A DNA stretch of 64,000 bases from the NCBI RefSeq assembly GCF_028453695.1, contig NC_135777.1:4857286-4921285 (forward strand). Reading direction: 5' to 3'. The first letter of the stretch is position 1. Each line of letters opens with the position of its first letter. The position numbers and the translations under genes were made by a program. Source of the stretch: Augochlora pura (Eukaryota > Arthropoda > Insecta > Hymenoptera > Halictidae). Below, piece after piece: positions 36,994 through 48,040 of this stretch. The notes beneath the pieces were generated by a model that saw nothing but the letters and a program-made list of their open reading frames with translations, ran no database searches and was not told where the DNA came from.

Positions 36994-37075
36994 CAGTGTT
37001 TCAAAAAACTATTCCACCGCAGTTCTATACCGCGTCGATTCAATCTTGCATTGAATAAAATACATAACATTCAAC

Positions 37076-37097
37076 AAGAGAGAGAGAGAGAGAGAGA
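37076..37097. repeat. GA microsatellite
   Basis: Perfect (GA)n, about 80 bases downstream of TTAA family e copy 2. Confidence 0.9.
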
Positions 37098-37623
37098 TTG
37101 GATAACACTTGCCGCGATTCCAGCAAGGCAAGACGTTCCGTTGCAGCTATTATTTTATCGAGCGTGTAGCGCGCAGCCGATGCGCCGATCGCAAAGCCGA
37201 GAAACGGGAACGTTGGTAAGGCCGGGACAGAGAGGGAGAATTATCGAATCCGGAAATTCGATGAATAAAAACCCCACGGCCGACCGGAGATTCGATCGTG
37301 GGACTTATAACGCCACGTCGATGTGTCGAAGCGATCCTTGGGGCTCCCCCACTCCGTATTGTTCCTTGAGAACAAGTTTACCGGAAATAGAGTGCCGCAC
37401 AGAACGAATGTACTCTGTTACGCGGGATACGTGTCGGTGGAGGCGTTAGGGGTTGGTCGACGAGGGTGTGCGGGACTGCCGGCTGCGGGGGTGTGTGCGC
37501 GACGCTGGAAAAAGAGATGCAGGACAGTGAACGAGGAGGATCCGGGCAGGAATAGGAAAAAGAAGTTGTAGAAAGAGAGGGCAGGGCGGGATCGGTCGTC
37601 GGAGGAGAAAATAAATGGGACAA

Positions 37624-37650
37624 GAGAGAGAGAGAGAGAGAGAGAGAGGA
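37624..37650. repeat. GA microsatellite
   Basis: Perfect (GA)n followed by a purine-rich run to about 37690. Confidence 0.9.
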
Positions 37651-38540
37651 GGAGGGGGAGAAAGAAAGCGGGAAAGCGAGAGAAAAAAAAGGGTATAAAA
37701 TCAAACGAAACAGAAGACACAAAATGGATGGGAAATCGAAGGGAGCGCGAAGGGTAGAAAATGTAACTGGAATTAAAGGGAACTTGGAGCAGATGGGAGT
37801 GGAATAATATGCCTGACAAACGAGACTTTATTGCGCCCGACGATATGCAGTTGTATATTAGTTGGGGCTTCTTTCTTGTTACTAGTTAAACTGTCTCAGA
37901 ACGTCGACTTCAATTGAAACACGAATCGTCCGGAAACGGAACCGTGTTTCCCCGAGAGCCTGCAAAGTCTTCGGAAGATCATCGGGGGGGGGTTTCAGAA
38001 TCCTTGTAAGAGTTGCGGACAAACAGATATCTCTCTGTCGTTAATAAACAATTCGATTGATTTCCGGACGAGAATAAAATGCTCAGACATGCGCATGCCG
38101 GAACGGAGGATAGAACACGTTGAAGATCTTAAAGAAATATACGCCTCCGTCGTTATTGAAATCGCACAGAATTTCGCTCGCGCTCGCGCTATTTCGTATA
38201 AATTCGTAAAAATCGACGACGACGTCGCGAATTCTAAATTAATACGCGAATTTACCGCGTGTCTGCTCGAGGGAACGGAGAATCCAGGCCCATTAGATTT
38301 CGAGCCGGAATGAGGAAAATTGCACGGGGCCGCGCAAGTTTCTAAAATAAATTTCCAGTTGACGCGGGGGGAGCGAAGAAGGCGGACCACCGCGCCTCGT
38401 ACGGGGGGATACTTTCGATCATTTCGGTTGGGCGACGGTTTTGCGACATGAATACTTATTGGATAATGTTCCGTTCGGGAACGAGTTATTTTCACGCGCA
38501 TTGAATTCCCGGCGCGAATCGACCGATCGACCGACGGGAT

Positions 38541-38543
<3 letters not shown>

Positions 38544-38573
<30 letters not shown>
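38544..38573. repeat. GA microsatellite
   Basis: Perfect (GA)n of about 15 units. Confidence 0.9.
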
Positions 38574-38576
<3 letters not shown>

Positions 38577-39009
38577 GCGGCCGGGAAGCCGAAATCCCAA
38601 GCCATTACCGGCAAGTACAGACATGTACAATCGGCATTCTAGGGTTGAAAGTTTCATTAACTCCGGATGCGCGAACTCCCTGCTCCAATTAAATCGGCGG
38701 GCTCCCGAGGCGGACCTATACCCCGGCTGTTTATTTCCCTCGAACTTTTATTCCGCGACCATAATTGTCGTTAATTCCGCGTGTATCGGAACGTTCGTAG
38801 TTAACGAAAAAACCTGCGCGATGCACCGACGCGCAGTGGTCCGGATAGATATAAGGTGTGCCATTGCCCCATAACTATTCATTCGTAAAAGGTATAAACG
38901 CGAAACTTGGATTAATGAAATAATGTCAAATTAAGGGTTAATTAAGAAAATTAATTTTATTACTGTTATTATTATTATTATCGTTATTAGTATTGTAATT
39001 ATAACTATT

Positions 39010-39416
39010 AGTATTATATTTCTAATCATTTAATTATTAAATCTAACGCCTCTGGATCTACTTCCTTATTTTCTTTAGTATACCATTTGATTTATGGTGG
39101 ACATGTACGGATCTGATGTCAAAAGGAGACGATATAGCATATCTCTGTTCATTTCTATCCTAGAATATTTTCGGCTGTTTCGTGTTCTAATTTGTTTAAA
39201 ATCTTTATGCCATGCTTGAAGAGCTTCCTCAGAAAGTTGTCCTATTGGCACTAACGCGTGTTGAATAATATCTGCTCCGTAAATTAATAATTTATGTAGG
39301 GAAGGTGGCATATAATACCAGCCATAATTTTGTACATAATATTTGGCTGTATCTTGTCTATATTGTTGAAATTTGTCTATACCTATTTTATGAACCGATG
39401 ATATTACCTGCAACAA
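39010..39416 (-). pseudogene. Fragment of a repeat-borne insect protein
   Basis: A 113-codon minus-strand frame contains YYMPPSLHKLLIYGADII, ALVPIGQLSEEALQAWHKDF and RLLLTSDPYMS. After its stop, the adjacent frame continues ENKEVDPEALDLIIK before a final stop. This order (PPS.HK.L.HG, then P.G..SEEA.EA..K, then L..SDP, then a short acidic tail) is one I recognise from multi-copy uncharacterised proteins in insect and other animal genomes, generally considered transposon-derived. Here only the C-terminal part remains and one frameshift separates the tail. It lies in an AT-rich island with no visible terminal repeats. The element class is not determined. Confidence 0.55.
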
Positions 39417-40807
39417 AGCACGGATTTTCTAAATTATCTTTTGGTAGAATGTCACACCTTACGCTAATCCGGACCGGTGCGCGACGTTCTCGGCGGTTCA
39501 GCGTGGGAAACGCGTTCGTTTCACCTCGCGTTCGCGTTATCGGTTCACGGGGCAACGGGGACGCCGGGAGGGCACGGAATTGAGACGAACAATGCCGGAG
39601 ACTATTGCTAAATTTTTCACATCCACCGTTTCGCGGGCAGAACCTTGTTGCAAAAGAAATTTCATTCCGCGGCTCTCTGTGCGCCGCGAGTGGAAAAGGC
39701 GGCCAATGGCCAGGCGCGGCGTATTTAAAAGTACGCGAACTCGCCGAGCTTTTTAATTCAATTTCCGCGTAGCAGGAAAGGAAGTCATTTCAACATTTCA
39801 GCTCATTTCTGTACAAACACGGGAAACAGAAGGATGAGGAAGTCATTTCGACGTGCCGACTCGTTCCAGCACAAAGGGCCGCCCCCACCGTCTCGCGTCC
39901 GCTCCGTTGGCTCGCCGGTTTTAAATCGACGCGACGAGTCCGCCGATTTCTCGCCTAATCCCGAAACGGGGCTCGCCACCGTGCGGCCGCGATGGAAGAA
40001 CACCTCGACACCTTTTAAAACGGTGGAACTTTTCGAGGGTTCCGCCGAGTCGCTCGATTTCATTTTAGAAGAGTCGCTGGATTTATCGTCGATGCGCGAG
40101 CACGAACGTTTTCACGGGTTTCTGGAAATTTGGACAATTTCAAACGGGAACATTGGTTATTTCGAGCGTAGCGATGCATTTTTCTGGGCACTCGGGCGAA
40201 TCTTAGGTGGGACAAGCCGGAGGACTTTAATAGCCGGCTTGGAAAAAAAAAAAGGAGCAGGCAGAAATTGCGTGAATAATTTATCGGGCGTCGTTCGCTC
40301 CGGGTAAAAAACGGGAGGGGCAAATGCTTGAATATTGATTAATGTGCCGTGGAGGCACGCGAGTCATTATCGCCGGGCAATATTGTATGCAAAGCAACTG
40401 AATATTTACGGGCGTCGCGTCGCGTCGGACGGCGCCGGGCCAAGTGGCTGAAAAAGGCGGCGCGGACGAAGGTCTCTTTGACGAGATACGTAACGTGCAA
40501 TCTGCCAAAAGCAGCCTTTGACAGGCGTACGGTGTCAGTCGGCGCAATCCGGTGTGTGATATCGATTCAATTCTCGCCGGACCCCTTTCATCCGGTTGCT
40601 AATTTTCGCGCAGCCGGATTACACAAGGAGAACCTGCACGACGACCTTTGAAACGGAATATCTTCGAGAGGGAGCCATTCAACTTCCACGGATCGTGGAA
40701 GCCATAAAACCGTACCGAATGGGACGCCGTCGTAGCGTTTTTATTACCGTTCCACGATTGTTTCCCCGTTGACCGGGAACGGTCGAAAATCTTCGCGTGC
40801 TCACGGA

Positions 40808-40882
40808 CGTCATTACCACGGAAATTAATGTTGTACGGATTATTTTTAATGGCAGATCCCACGAGCTTCCGTGGTAATGACG
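40808..40882. other. Hairpin with perfect 16-bp stem
   Basis: CGTCATTACCACGGAA at 40808-40823 is followed 43 bases later by its exact complement at 40867-40882. There is no TTAA or TA duplication at its edges, so it is not an obvious MITE. A transcript from either strand would fold into a simple hairpin. Confidence 0.75.
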
Positions 40883-40974
40883 GAGCTAAGCGGCATAGTC
40901 ATTGATAATTGGACCTCTCGGATACGTGCCACGATGTCATATTCCATATATAATGACATACACGGGCCTTTTAA

Positions 40975-41055
40975 AAAAGAAAATTCGTTAATACCTCGTA
41001 CACAGCCCATTTTATTCCATTTCAAGATCGACCCGCCCTTTCTGGCCAACCCTAT
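40975..41055 (+). repeat. Dispersed ~80-bp repeat, copy 2
   Basis: Same orientation as the copy at 21275-21355. Shared segments include AAAATTCGTTAATACCTCGT, ACAGCCCATTTTATTCCATT and CGACCCGCCCTT. The flanks are unrelated. It begins about 90 bases after the hairpin at 40808-40882, but copy 1 has no such hairpin. Confidence 0.8.
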
Positions 41056-42707
41056 AGATCCTGAGAAAATTGGATTCGACCGAAATTAAAATGGTACACT
41101 CGACGATTAAATAGCTGTATGCCGGTCGAAATTGTCAGTTCCAGGTCTTCTCTCCTAAAATTGCTGAAACTACGAAGTCTCGGACCAATTATGACGAATG
41201 AATTATGCATGGAACATTCACGAGCTCGTGCCGAATTCATCGTGCTAATTCATCCGGAATTAGAGAATCAATCGAAAGCGCGGAGCAGCAGCTTCGGCTG
41301 TGTACCTCGAAGCATTTCGTTTAGTAGCAGAAGAGGATCGGCGGTAGGACCCGGAGCGTAACCTCGTTAAAGAATCCCTCGTCCCGTCGGTGTCTCCGGT
41401 AGCCTCGCAATTCACCTTTTCCCCGATCGAGTACAGGCCCGTCCAAAGAAGTTCCCGAACGATCGAAAGCTCCCGGAACATCGTGTCGGGTCCCGCGTCG
41501 CGACCTATCCAACGGCGATCCGGTGTTCCGCGGCCGCTCGGCAAAACTTTCTCAATTAGAACGCGTGTCGGACGCCGTCCGCTGTCCTCGTTGTGCTAAT
41601 TAAAACGGAAACAAAAATCTTTCCCCTCTTTCCGTGGCAATTGGCCCCTCGAGGGACCCCGGCGTCGATCCGCCGTGCCCAGCGGGTCGCTCCGGCGTTC
41701 AGCAAGTCCGGAACTTGCGAAATGATCGACTTCTTTCGCGTACCAACCCCTCGAAGAACGGCGCTTCCGCGATGTGTCCTTTAAAACGGCTCTCCCTCGG
41801 AACTTCGGAAATTAACGAACTTCAAATTCGCGAACTTCGTAGGACGGCCTTCGTCGAACTCTCCATCCTTGTGAATTTCCGGAGTATCTCCGTATCTGCG
41901 AGATCGAGTTACACCTGTGCGTTCGATAAAGTTGAGACAATGCACCGAGCCCGCGTTGCTATATTCGCTGCGGTCGTTCGCATCGGACGGTACGCGTGAT
42001 CGTTCGAGGAGTTTCAACGTTGATTTCGCTCGCGTTGAAGAGATTTCGCGGAGAGACCCGGTCAAAAATGACGAGGAAACGCCCGCGGGAAAGTTGTATA
42101 ATAAAAGGTCTCGTAGTTTCACGGCGACAAAAATGCCAAAGTAAGCGTGAAGTATGAAGAGAGCGGAACAGCTCCTTAATCGCGAGCAACGCAGCTGAAA
42201 CTTCGCCGGGTCTCGGCTCCCTCGGTTTTTCCCCTCCCCAGGTTTTTGCCGGTGACGAAGACACGGCGCGGGAGAAGACTCCGGCCGTTTGACGGATAAG
42301 ACCGTAAGAAAGGACAGAGTAGAACGAATTGGATGCTCGTCACGTAGAGGGGTCCCGGTGACGCGCTACAACTATCGAGATGTCTGCCGTCGAAAAAACC
42401 GTATCGGTGACGTACGAATAGCGTCGTCGCACGTGTTCCTACCGGGGCAGCGGGGGGAAGAGATCGGCACCGGCTGCGAACGAGCAATCGAACGGGAGGG
42501 ATCGCTGTAAACCGGTCAATTGGTTTATGAACTGTCCTCTCGAACGACTCTGCCGTCCCTCTCTGCGCTGAAGCTGCGAATTATTTCGCGTCCGACAAGA
42601 CAGCTACGCGGGTTTTTAGGTCCACTTTACGGATGCTATAACGTTCCTTTTCATTAGGAAGCAAAATGTTTTGAAAGCTATAGATACATTTATAATAGAT
42701 ATATATA

Positions 42708-42977
42708 TTAGGTGAAGTAAAAAGTTTTGAGCCTTTTTCGTTAGATAATGATAAAATATCATTTAATTTTAATTTACGTGAAAACGAGCTGGTCAATTTT
42801 TTTACCAATCGGAACGAGGATTTCTTCGATCGCGGAATATATGAAATTGCCTTCAAAATGGACAAAAGTTGCCGAACGAAATGGCGCATGTTTGATCTAA
42901 ATCGGATCATTCTAACTCTGTTAATTTCATCGTCGAAATAAAGAGAAAAAAGGCTCGCAACTTTTTATTTCACCCAG
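42708..42977. mobile_element. Tc1/mariner-type MITE (TA-4)
   Basis: A 270-bp element with TA on both sides (42706-42707 and 42978-42979). The ends are TTAGGTGAAGTAAAAAGTTT and the complement of CTGGGTGAAATAAAAAGTTG, followed in both arms by GAGCC. The interior is AT-rich with no transposase motif. It is not related to TA-1, TA-2 or TA-3 beyond the TA target. Confidence 0.85.
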
Positions 42978-43404
42978 TATTTATAATAGCTATAGCTTTA
43001 TATAATATTCGGTGACTTCGTTAGCTTTATCTGTGTCCGCGAACGCGATAAAATCGAAATAAACCGGATACCGTCGGACGAGGAGCCCAACGCGGAATAA
43101 ATCGGAAGTTTGAGTCGGTGGGGGGTGAAAACCCGTCGGGACTGCGGTCGGAGGAAATTCGTGGCGCCGCGCGAAACCCGGCTAGTCGCGGGACAAATAA
43201 AAAGCGGACAAACATTGACACTGGCCGTTGTTCCCTATTATATTTTCACGACGCATTTGGTGCGCGAACGGTCGTTCGAAAATAATCGGGGAAAAAGCCG
43301 GGACCACCGGGCCGCGCCCGCGCTGCTTGCTTGCTTCCCTCTCGATGATCGAAACCACTTCTGTCCTGGGAATCGGTGGGATTCCTCTCTCCACTCGTCA
43401 TAGC

Positions 43405-43434
43405 GCTCTCTCTCTCTCTCTCTCCCTCTCTCTT
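43405..43434. repeat. CT microsatellite
   Basis: (CT)n with one extra C. Confidence 0.9.
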
Positions 43435-43715
43435 TTGCTATTCCTCCCTGCCCGTTTCTCTCTCTCGGCCATCAGCGAATCGGTCTCTCTGAAACGGGCT
43501 CCGCGTAAGACCAATCGACACCGGGCCGGATAAAAAGGGTACAAATTAAGGGGAACGGCTCGATACATTGGAAAACGGTTTCGCCGTCGAGCGACGCCAG
43601 CAGAATCGGTTTGTTCAATTGAATACCCCGGGCATACAATGAACGCAAACTTCCTATTGACAACCGGGACGCGAGTGAACGAGACGTTTCGCGGATAGCT
43701 GCGTCCTCCCCACAT

Positions 43716-43746
<31 letters not shown>

Positions 43747-43776
43747 ATCCCTATATCTTTCTCTCTCTCTCTCTCC
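43716..43776. repeat. Compound CT microsatellite
   Basis: Two (CT)n runs separated by a short interruption. Confidence 0.9.
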
Positions 43777-44069
43777 TTCCTTTTCATCGACGATCGATCA
43801 CGGCGAGTCGCGGGAGAAGTTTGCCGGATGAATCGCTCCTCGGCTGGGCCGAGTTCGATCGTTCAATCGACAGGATTTTTTCTCGACATGCAGATTGAAA
43901 GACGAATGGCCCACCGGTTTCTTACATCGAACACGAGTTGTTCGAGATGCTGCGTACTCGGTTAACTGCATGTATCATGGACGTTGAAATGCTCGACGTG
44001 AAAGATCTACGAGACATAATTTTACTCGTGGTTCTGTCCAGTGGATTGCCCCAGTTTAAATTTCTTTCT

Positions 44070-44268
44070 TTAACCTGTTAGCTGCGCGTGACGTGTATAC
44101 ACGTCACAAGGAAATGGCAATTTTACATCTTATAATAAAAATATTTCTCCTACGATTTATGTAAAAATGCTTGTGGCAACATAGTCAAAGAGATTACACA
44201 CAGTATGATCGATAAAGCGAGTAACAAAATTGACCTCCTAAATAATATCGACGCAGCTAAGTGGTTAA
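44070..44268. mobile_element. TTAA-flanked MITE, family d (copy 2)
   Basis: A 199-bp element with intact TTAA at 44070-44073 and 44265-44268. The ends are TTAACCTGTTAGCTGCG and the complement of TTAACCACTTAGCTGCG. Immediately inside the left end lies the perfect 20-base palindrome GTGACGTGTATACACGTCAC (44088-44107), absent from the copy at 27981, which has GTAAGACGAATTTCAC there instead. The remainder aligns with copy 1. Non-coding. Confidence 0.9.
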
Positions 44269-45551
44269 AACGATAACGCATTCGACCGCGTCGAATCATT
44301 CCGGTATTCGCGATCGCGCTGTTGCATTTCGAATTATTAATTCCGCATATCAATTTCAATTCTATCCTGCATACCATAGGAAAGACCAGACGCGTTCGTC
44401 GCTCATTTGCCTCGCATTACCGTCCCGCTGAGATTTTAAGCCAACTGCATCATACAATAGCTGTGTCGGATATATACTTGCTAAGTGTTTCAAGCAACCG
44501 CGCACGCATTCGCAATGAACCGCGACTGCGTTTCTCGAGCACCGGCTGCTCCTCGTCCAGCTTCAAGGAATGCAAAACATCTTCCATCGGTGTCTCGGTG
44601 GGCTTTGACGTTTCCTCGGATGTTTCCCGGGGCCCGCAGAAGCGAGGCGAGGCGAGGAGCGTCAATATAAATTTAAACGACCACCGGGTAATCACTTTCC
44701 CAACATTAGACCCGTTTCAGACGGCAAAGGCCAGGATTCTGCGGCGGGTCTTATGCAAAGTCCGGCCTTTCAATCAGGACCGGGAGACGCAATAACGCCC
44801 TGGCAAAGGGTTCGATTCGATCGGTCGGCTGGCCCGGCGACCACTTAGCAGGTTATTAAAGCCAGAAAATCCTTGGCCCCGACCGACCGACGGACCGGTG
44901 TCTCGGATCACGGCGATTTCTATGCGGAGCATGGAGTCTCTCGGTGCCGTGGAACGTTGGTCGCTGGTTAAGTGCTTTCCGAAGACTTTCCTTGAGATGC
45001 AAATGATTACCGCGCGACGAAAAGACAGAGTCGGCTTGGGAACAAACCGAGATCGAGAGCCGTTCGGCCTGCGATTTGGTAGCTGCGCGTAGTCGCCTGG
45101 CTCGCATCGACCCCCCTTAATTCCTTGGCTCGCGGAGTAATACACCTGTTATCTATTTAATTCCTCTAATCTGCGCGGCGCCGGGGGTCTCGCCGCGTCT
45201 GGCCGGGTCTGGCCGGGTCCGGACCAAGACGCGTATCGCGGTGTTTCGGGGTAGTTTGCGCTAATAGCGAGCCGTTCCGCTGAAAATAAGCCAAGCCGGC
45301 GAGCACTTAGGACCATCGTTTGTGCGGCTCTCCGGGCTTTTCCTTGGGAATGCCCTCGGACATCGGTATCCGATGGCTCTGTAGCCGGCACCGCAAGCTA
45401 TTATGCGGCCCCCGGGGCTAGAGGCTTCTCAAAGGCATCGCGGATCCTGAACGATGCTTTCCAGCTCGCCAGCGAATCGAACCTCGATCGAGCGATGCCT
45501 CGCTCTGAAACAAAATCCCGGCCCGGATATCCGGGTGGATCTCGAGGACGC

Positions 45552-45588
45552 ATCGTCGTCTTCGTCGTCTTCGTCGTCGTCGTCGTCT
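45552..45588. repeat. (CGT)n microsatellite
   Basis: About twelve CGT triplets with two CTT interruptions. It is the complement of the (CGA/ACG) type seen at 2298. Confidence 0.9.
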
Positions 45589-46624
45589 CGCGTTGTTTAC
45601 CAGCTCGCGTAGCCGCGCTCTCGCGGAGAAGCCAGCCAGAGTTCCCGGAAACGCATTAGTCGGATTGTTCGACGATCGCGGGACTGCAACGCGAACACGC
45701 GGTCGGTGTAACGGCGTACGATAACGGCGGGCGCAGCCGGTGCTTGCGAGCCACCGTTCGAAACGGACGGAGATGCCTGGCAACTTAATTAACATCGCGG
45801 CGAACGACTCGAAAACTTCGCCGTTGCTCGGAGGGGGGGAACCGGCTGCGGTGACGAAGCGGGCTGTATTTCCTTTAGTGGATCGTAAAGCGGCGGGATC
45901 CAGCACGACAGATTTCCTGATCCGAACCCGTTACTCGCCGCGGCAAATTACGACAAATTACGGCAAATTGCGGCGGGCGTCGTCACCCTTGCACGCTTCC
46001 CTCTGATTACCGCCGACGCCGACGAATATTCTTACGCCTGCTCGTTCCCCTCCTCGACGTTGCAACTTTCCACCGAGTTTTTTAGATGCTCGATTTCGCT
46101 TTACACGCTGTCCGGCAGCATTTTTCTACTTTGACGGTAGCTGCCGCATCGAGTCTGCGGACTCGGGAAGATTACTAGAATGCGGGATAGGCGAATCGGC
46201 AAAGTCGGCGGCGTCGATTAAAAGTGAAGCTGTAGATCCGGCTCCGAGTTACGCAGGCGTTTAGGTTGCGGCTGGAGCGGTAGTTGCCGCTCGTTGCGCC
46301 GTGGGAGATGTATCGGAAACTCGGGCCGCGGTTGTACCCGCGGGGAAGAAGCCGCAGAAAATTCTATTACGAGTGTCCCGGATGATTCGGTCTGCGCCGA
46401 GACGGCGGTTCATCAGGGGAGCCCGCCGATTTTCCGTCGTCGCCGGCTAGCCTCCCAGGAATCCTCGTACGGTTATCTGCGCAACTACTTGCCGGGAAGT
46501 CGAGCGTGTGCCGGATATACAAAGTTTGACGTTCGCGGATGCGCTAATGGCTCGGCTGAAACGAGTCTCTCGCGACGATAACGCCGTTTCGCTTCGAGCC
46601 CCGTCTCTCCTCGGCCCACGACCG

Positions 46625-46812
46625 GGCCGCCCCTCGCCCCTCGCCCCTCGCCTCGCGCGCCGGATCATATCTCGCTGAAGGATCTCTCAGGATACGACAC
46701 CCAGCGCGCCTTAAGTAAGTGCTCCGCGTGCTGGAAACTCGGCAGGAAGCTGCGCCTCGCCTCGCCTCGCCGCGCCTCGCCGCGCGCACACGCGCTCGCG
46801 CGCGCGCGCGCT
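46625..46812. repeat. CG-rich low-complexity patch
   Basis: Includes repeated GCCCCTC and GCCTC pentamer-like units, and a (CG)n run around 46790-46810. Confidence 0.75.
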
Positions 46813-48004
46813 CTCTCGCCCATCGTCTCGAGGGACGAGCGAGAAGTTCAGCCGGCTGATGCGCCCATCGGGGAGATTCGATTACTACCCGTCGCGGGAG
46901 CAGCTCCCCGGAATGGTTCGGGACAACCCCGGAATTTTCTTATTGTTGAAATTTTATGTTCGATCGCGCTACCAAGCTGCGCCCGACCAAACAAGAGAAT
47001 TTTCACGGTAATGCGATTCGACGATTCGCAGATTTATAGAGCAATATTTCACGGTCCAGCGGACTTAATCAATTACGGGGGTCCACACCTGAACGCGGGA
47101 CACTGAAATCGATGATTCATATCCGAGCGAGCCGGCCGGCGGACGTAGCCGCTCGGAATCGCCTCCGACGAAGGATTTCTTATGCAAACTGCTCCGTAAT
47201 TACACGGATTATCCTGGGATAGCGATTAAATACCTTTCTGCCGCAGAAAAAGCTCCCTGTAAAGCGACGGTGTTCTTAAGATGTAATTGCATTCGGTGGA
47301 ACAGCTAAAAGGTTCAAGGTGTGCACGTTTAACTGAAAATTCCGTCGGATCTCATTAGCAAAAATACCTGGCGAATCGCCGCTAATTCATCCGAGGGAGA
47401 ACAACGAATTTTATTTTTCCAGGGAAACGTCGAATACCAGAGATACTTTTGCTAGAGCCTCGTCTCTAGATCGCAACCCCGGACGGGCGCCTAATGAAAT
47501 TGAAAAATAGTTGACCCAGAGCTCTCAGCGGTTCATTATGCTTTCTGGGCCAACTGCTTAATTGATGCTTGCTCGGAGGATTCGAGCCTTATCCGACTTA
47601 CGGCCACCGCCGGAGCCTTCTGTCTGCTGACTCGCGCCAAACGCCGAAACGGCCGCGCACCGCGAGCCGCGCGAGCCCCGGCCGACGGTGCACGCACCTT
47701 TGCCATCCGCGCCTTTCATTACCGGTGAAAAGCGACCGCCGCCCGACGCCCGACGCCGCACAGAGGATTCTGCAATTACTCTCAGACGGTAAGTGCTCGG
47801 CGCAATAACGAGTGCTTATCCCGTACATGCGGATGCAAAGAGCGCGGAGAAAGCAAAGTTCAGAGGGAGGCTTTGAGACGGCGTCACTCGTCGGAAGACC
47901 ATGGGCGAACTTCCACGACAATTCTTCGCTTTGCCGGCGCAGGGCCGCCGTTCAAGGGACCTGAAAACGCGAGCCTTGGAAACCATGTTCGCGTTCTGGC
48001 TCAA

Positions 48005-48040
48005 TCTCTCTCTCTCTCTCTCTCTTTCTTTTTCTCTCCG
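48005..48040. repeat. CT microsatellite
   Basis: Interrupted (CT)n followed by a T-rich pyrimidine run. Confidence 0.9.

Larger units (their letters stand above)
37000..38880. other. Gene-free background with GA microsatellites
   Basis: No gene is recognised. The stretch holds three GA tracts and a purine-rich segment (37450-37800), whose antisense frames are rich in Ser, Leu and Pro as a by-product. Confidence 0.55.
39450..42700. other. Gene-free CpG-rich background
   Basis: No gene is recognised. It contains the inverted repeat at 40808-40882 and the second copy of the dispersed repeat. Other open frames are short and mutually overlapping. Confidence 0.55.
42980..44069. other. Gene-free background with CT microsatellites
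   Basis: No gene is recognised. Two CT tracts account for the low-complexity part. Confidence 0.55.

Noticed and set aside
37378..37819. Minus-strand frames rich in Ser, Leu and Phe that look like membrane segments
   Set aside because: They are the complement of GA-rich simple sequence.
38931..38953. TTAA preceded by AAGGG as another TTAA element end
   Set aside because: No inverted partner was found on either side.
46760..46812. Possible CpG-island promoter at the CG-rich patch
   Set aside because: The whole background is CpG-rich. The patch is low-complexity repeat and no transcript start or gene follows.
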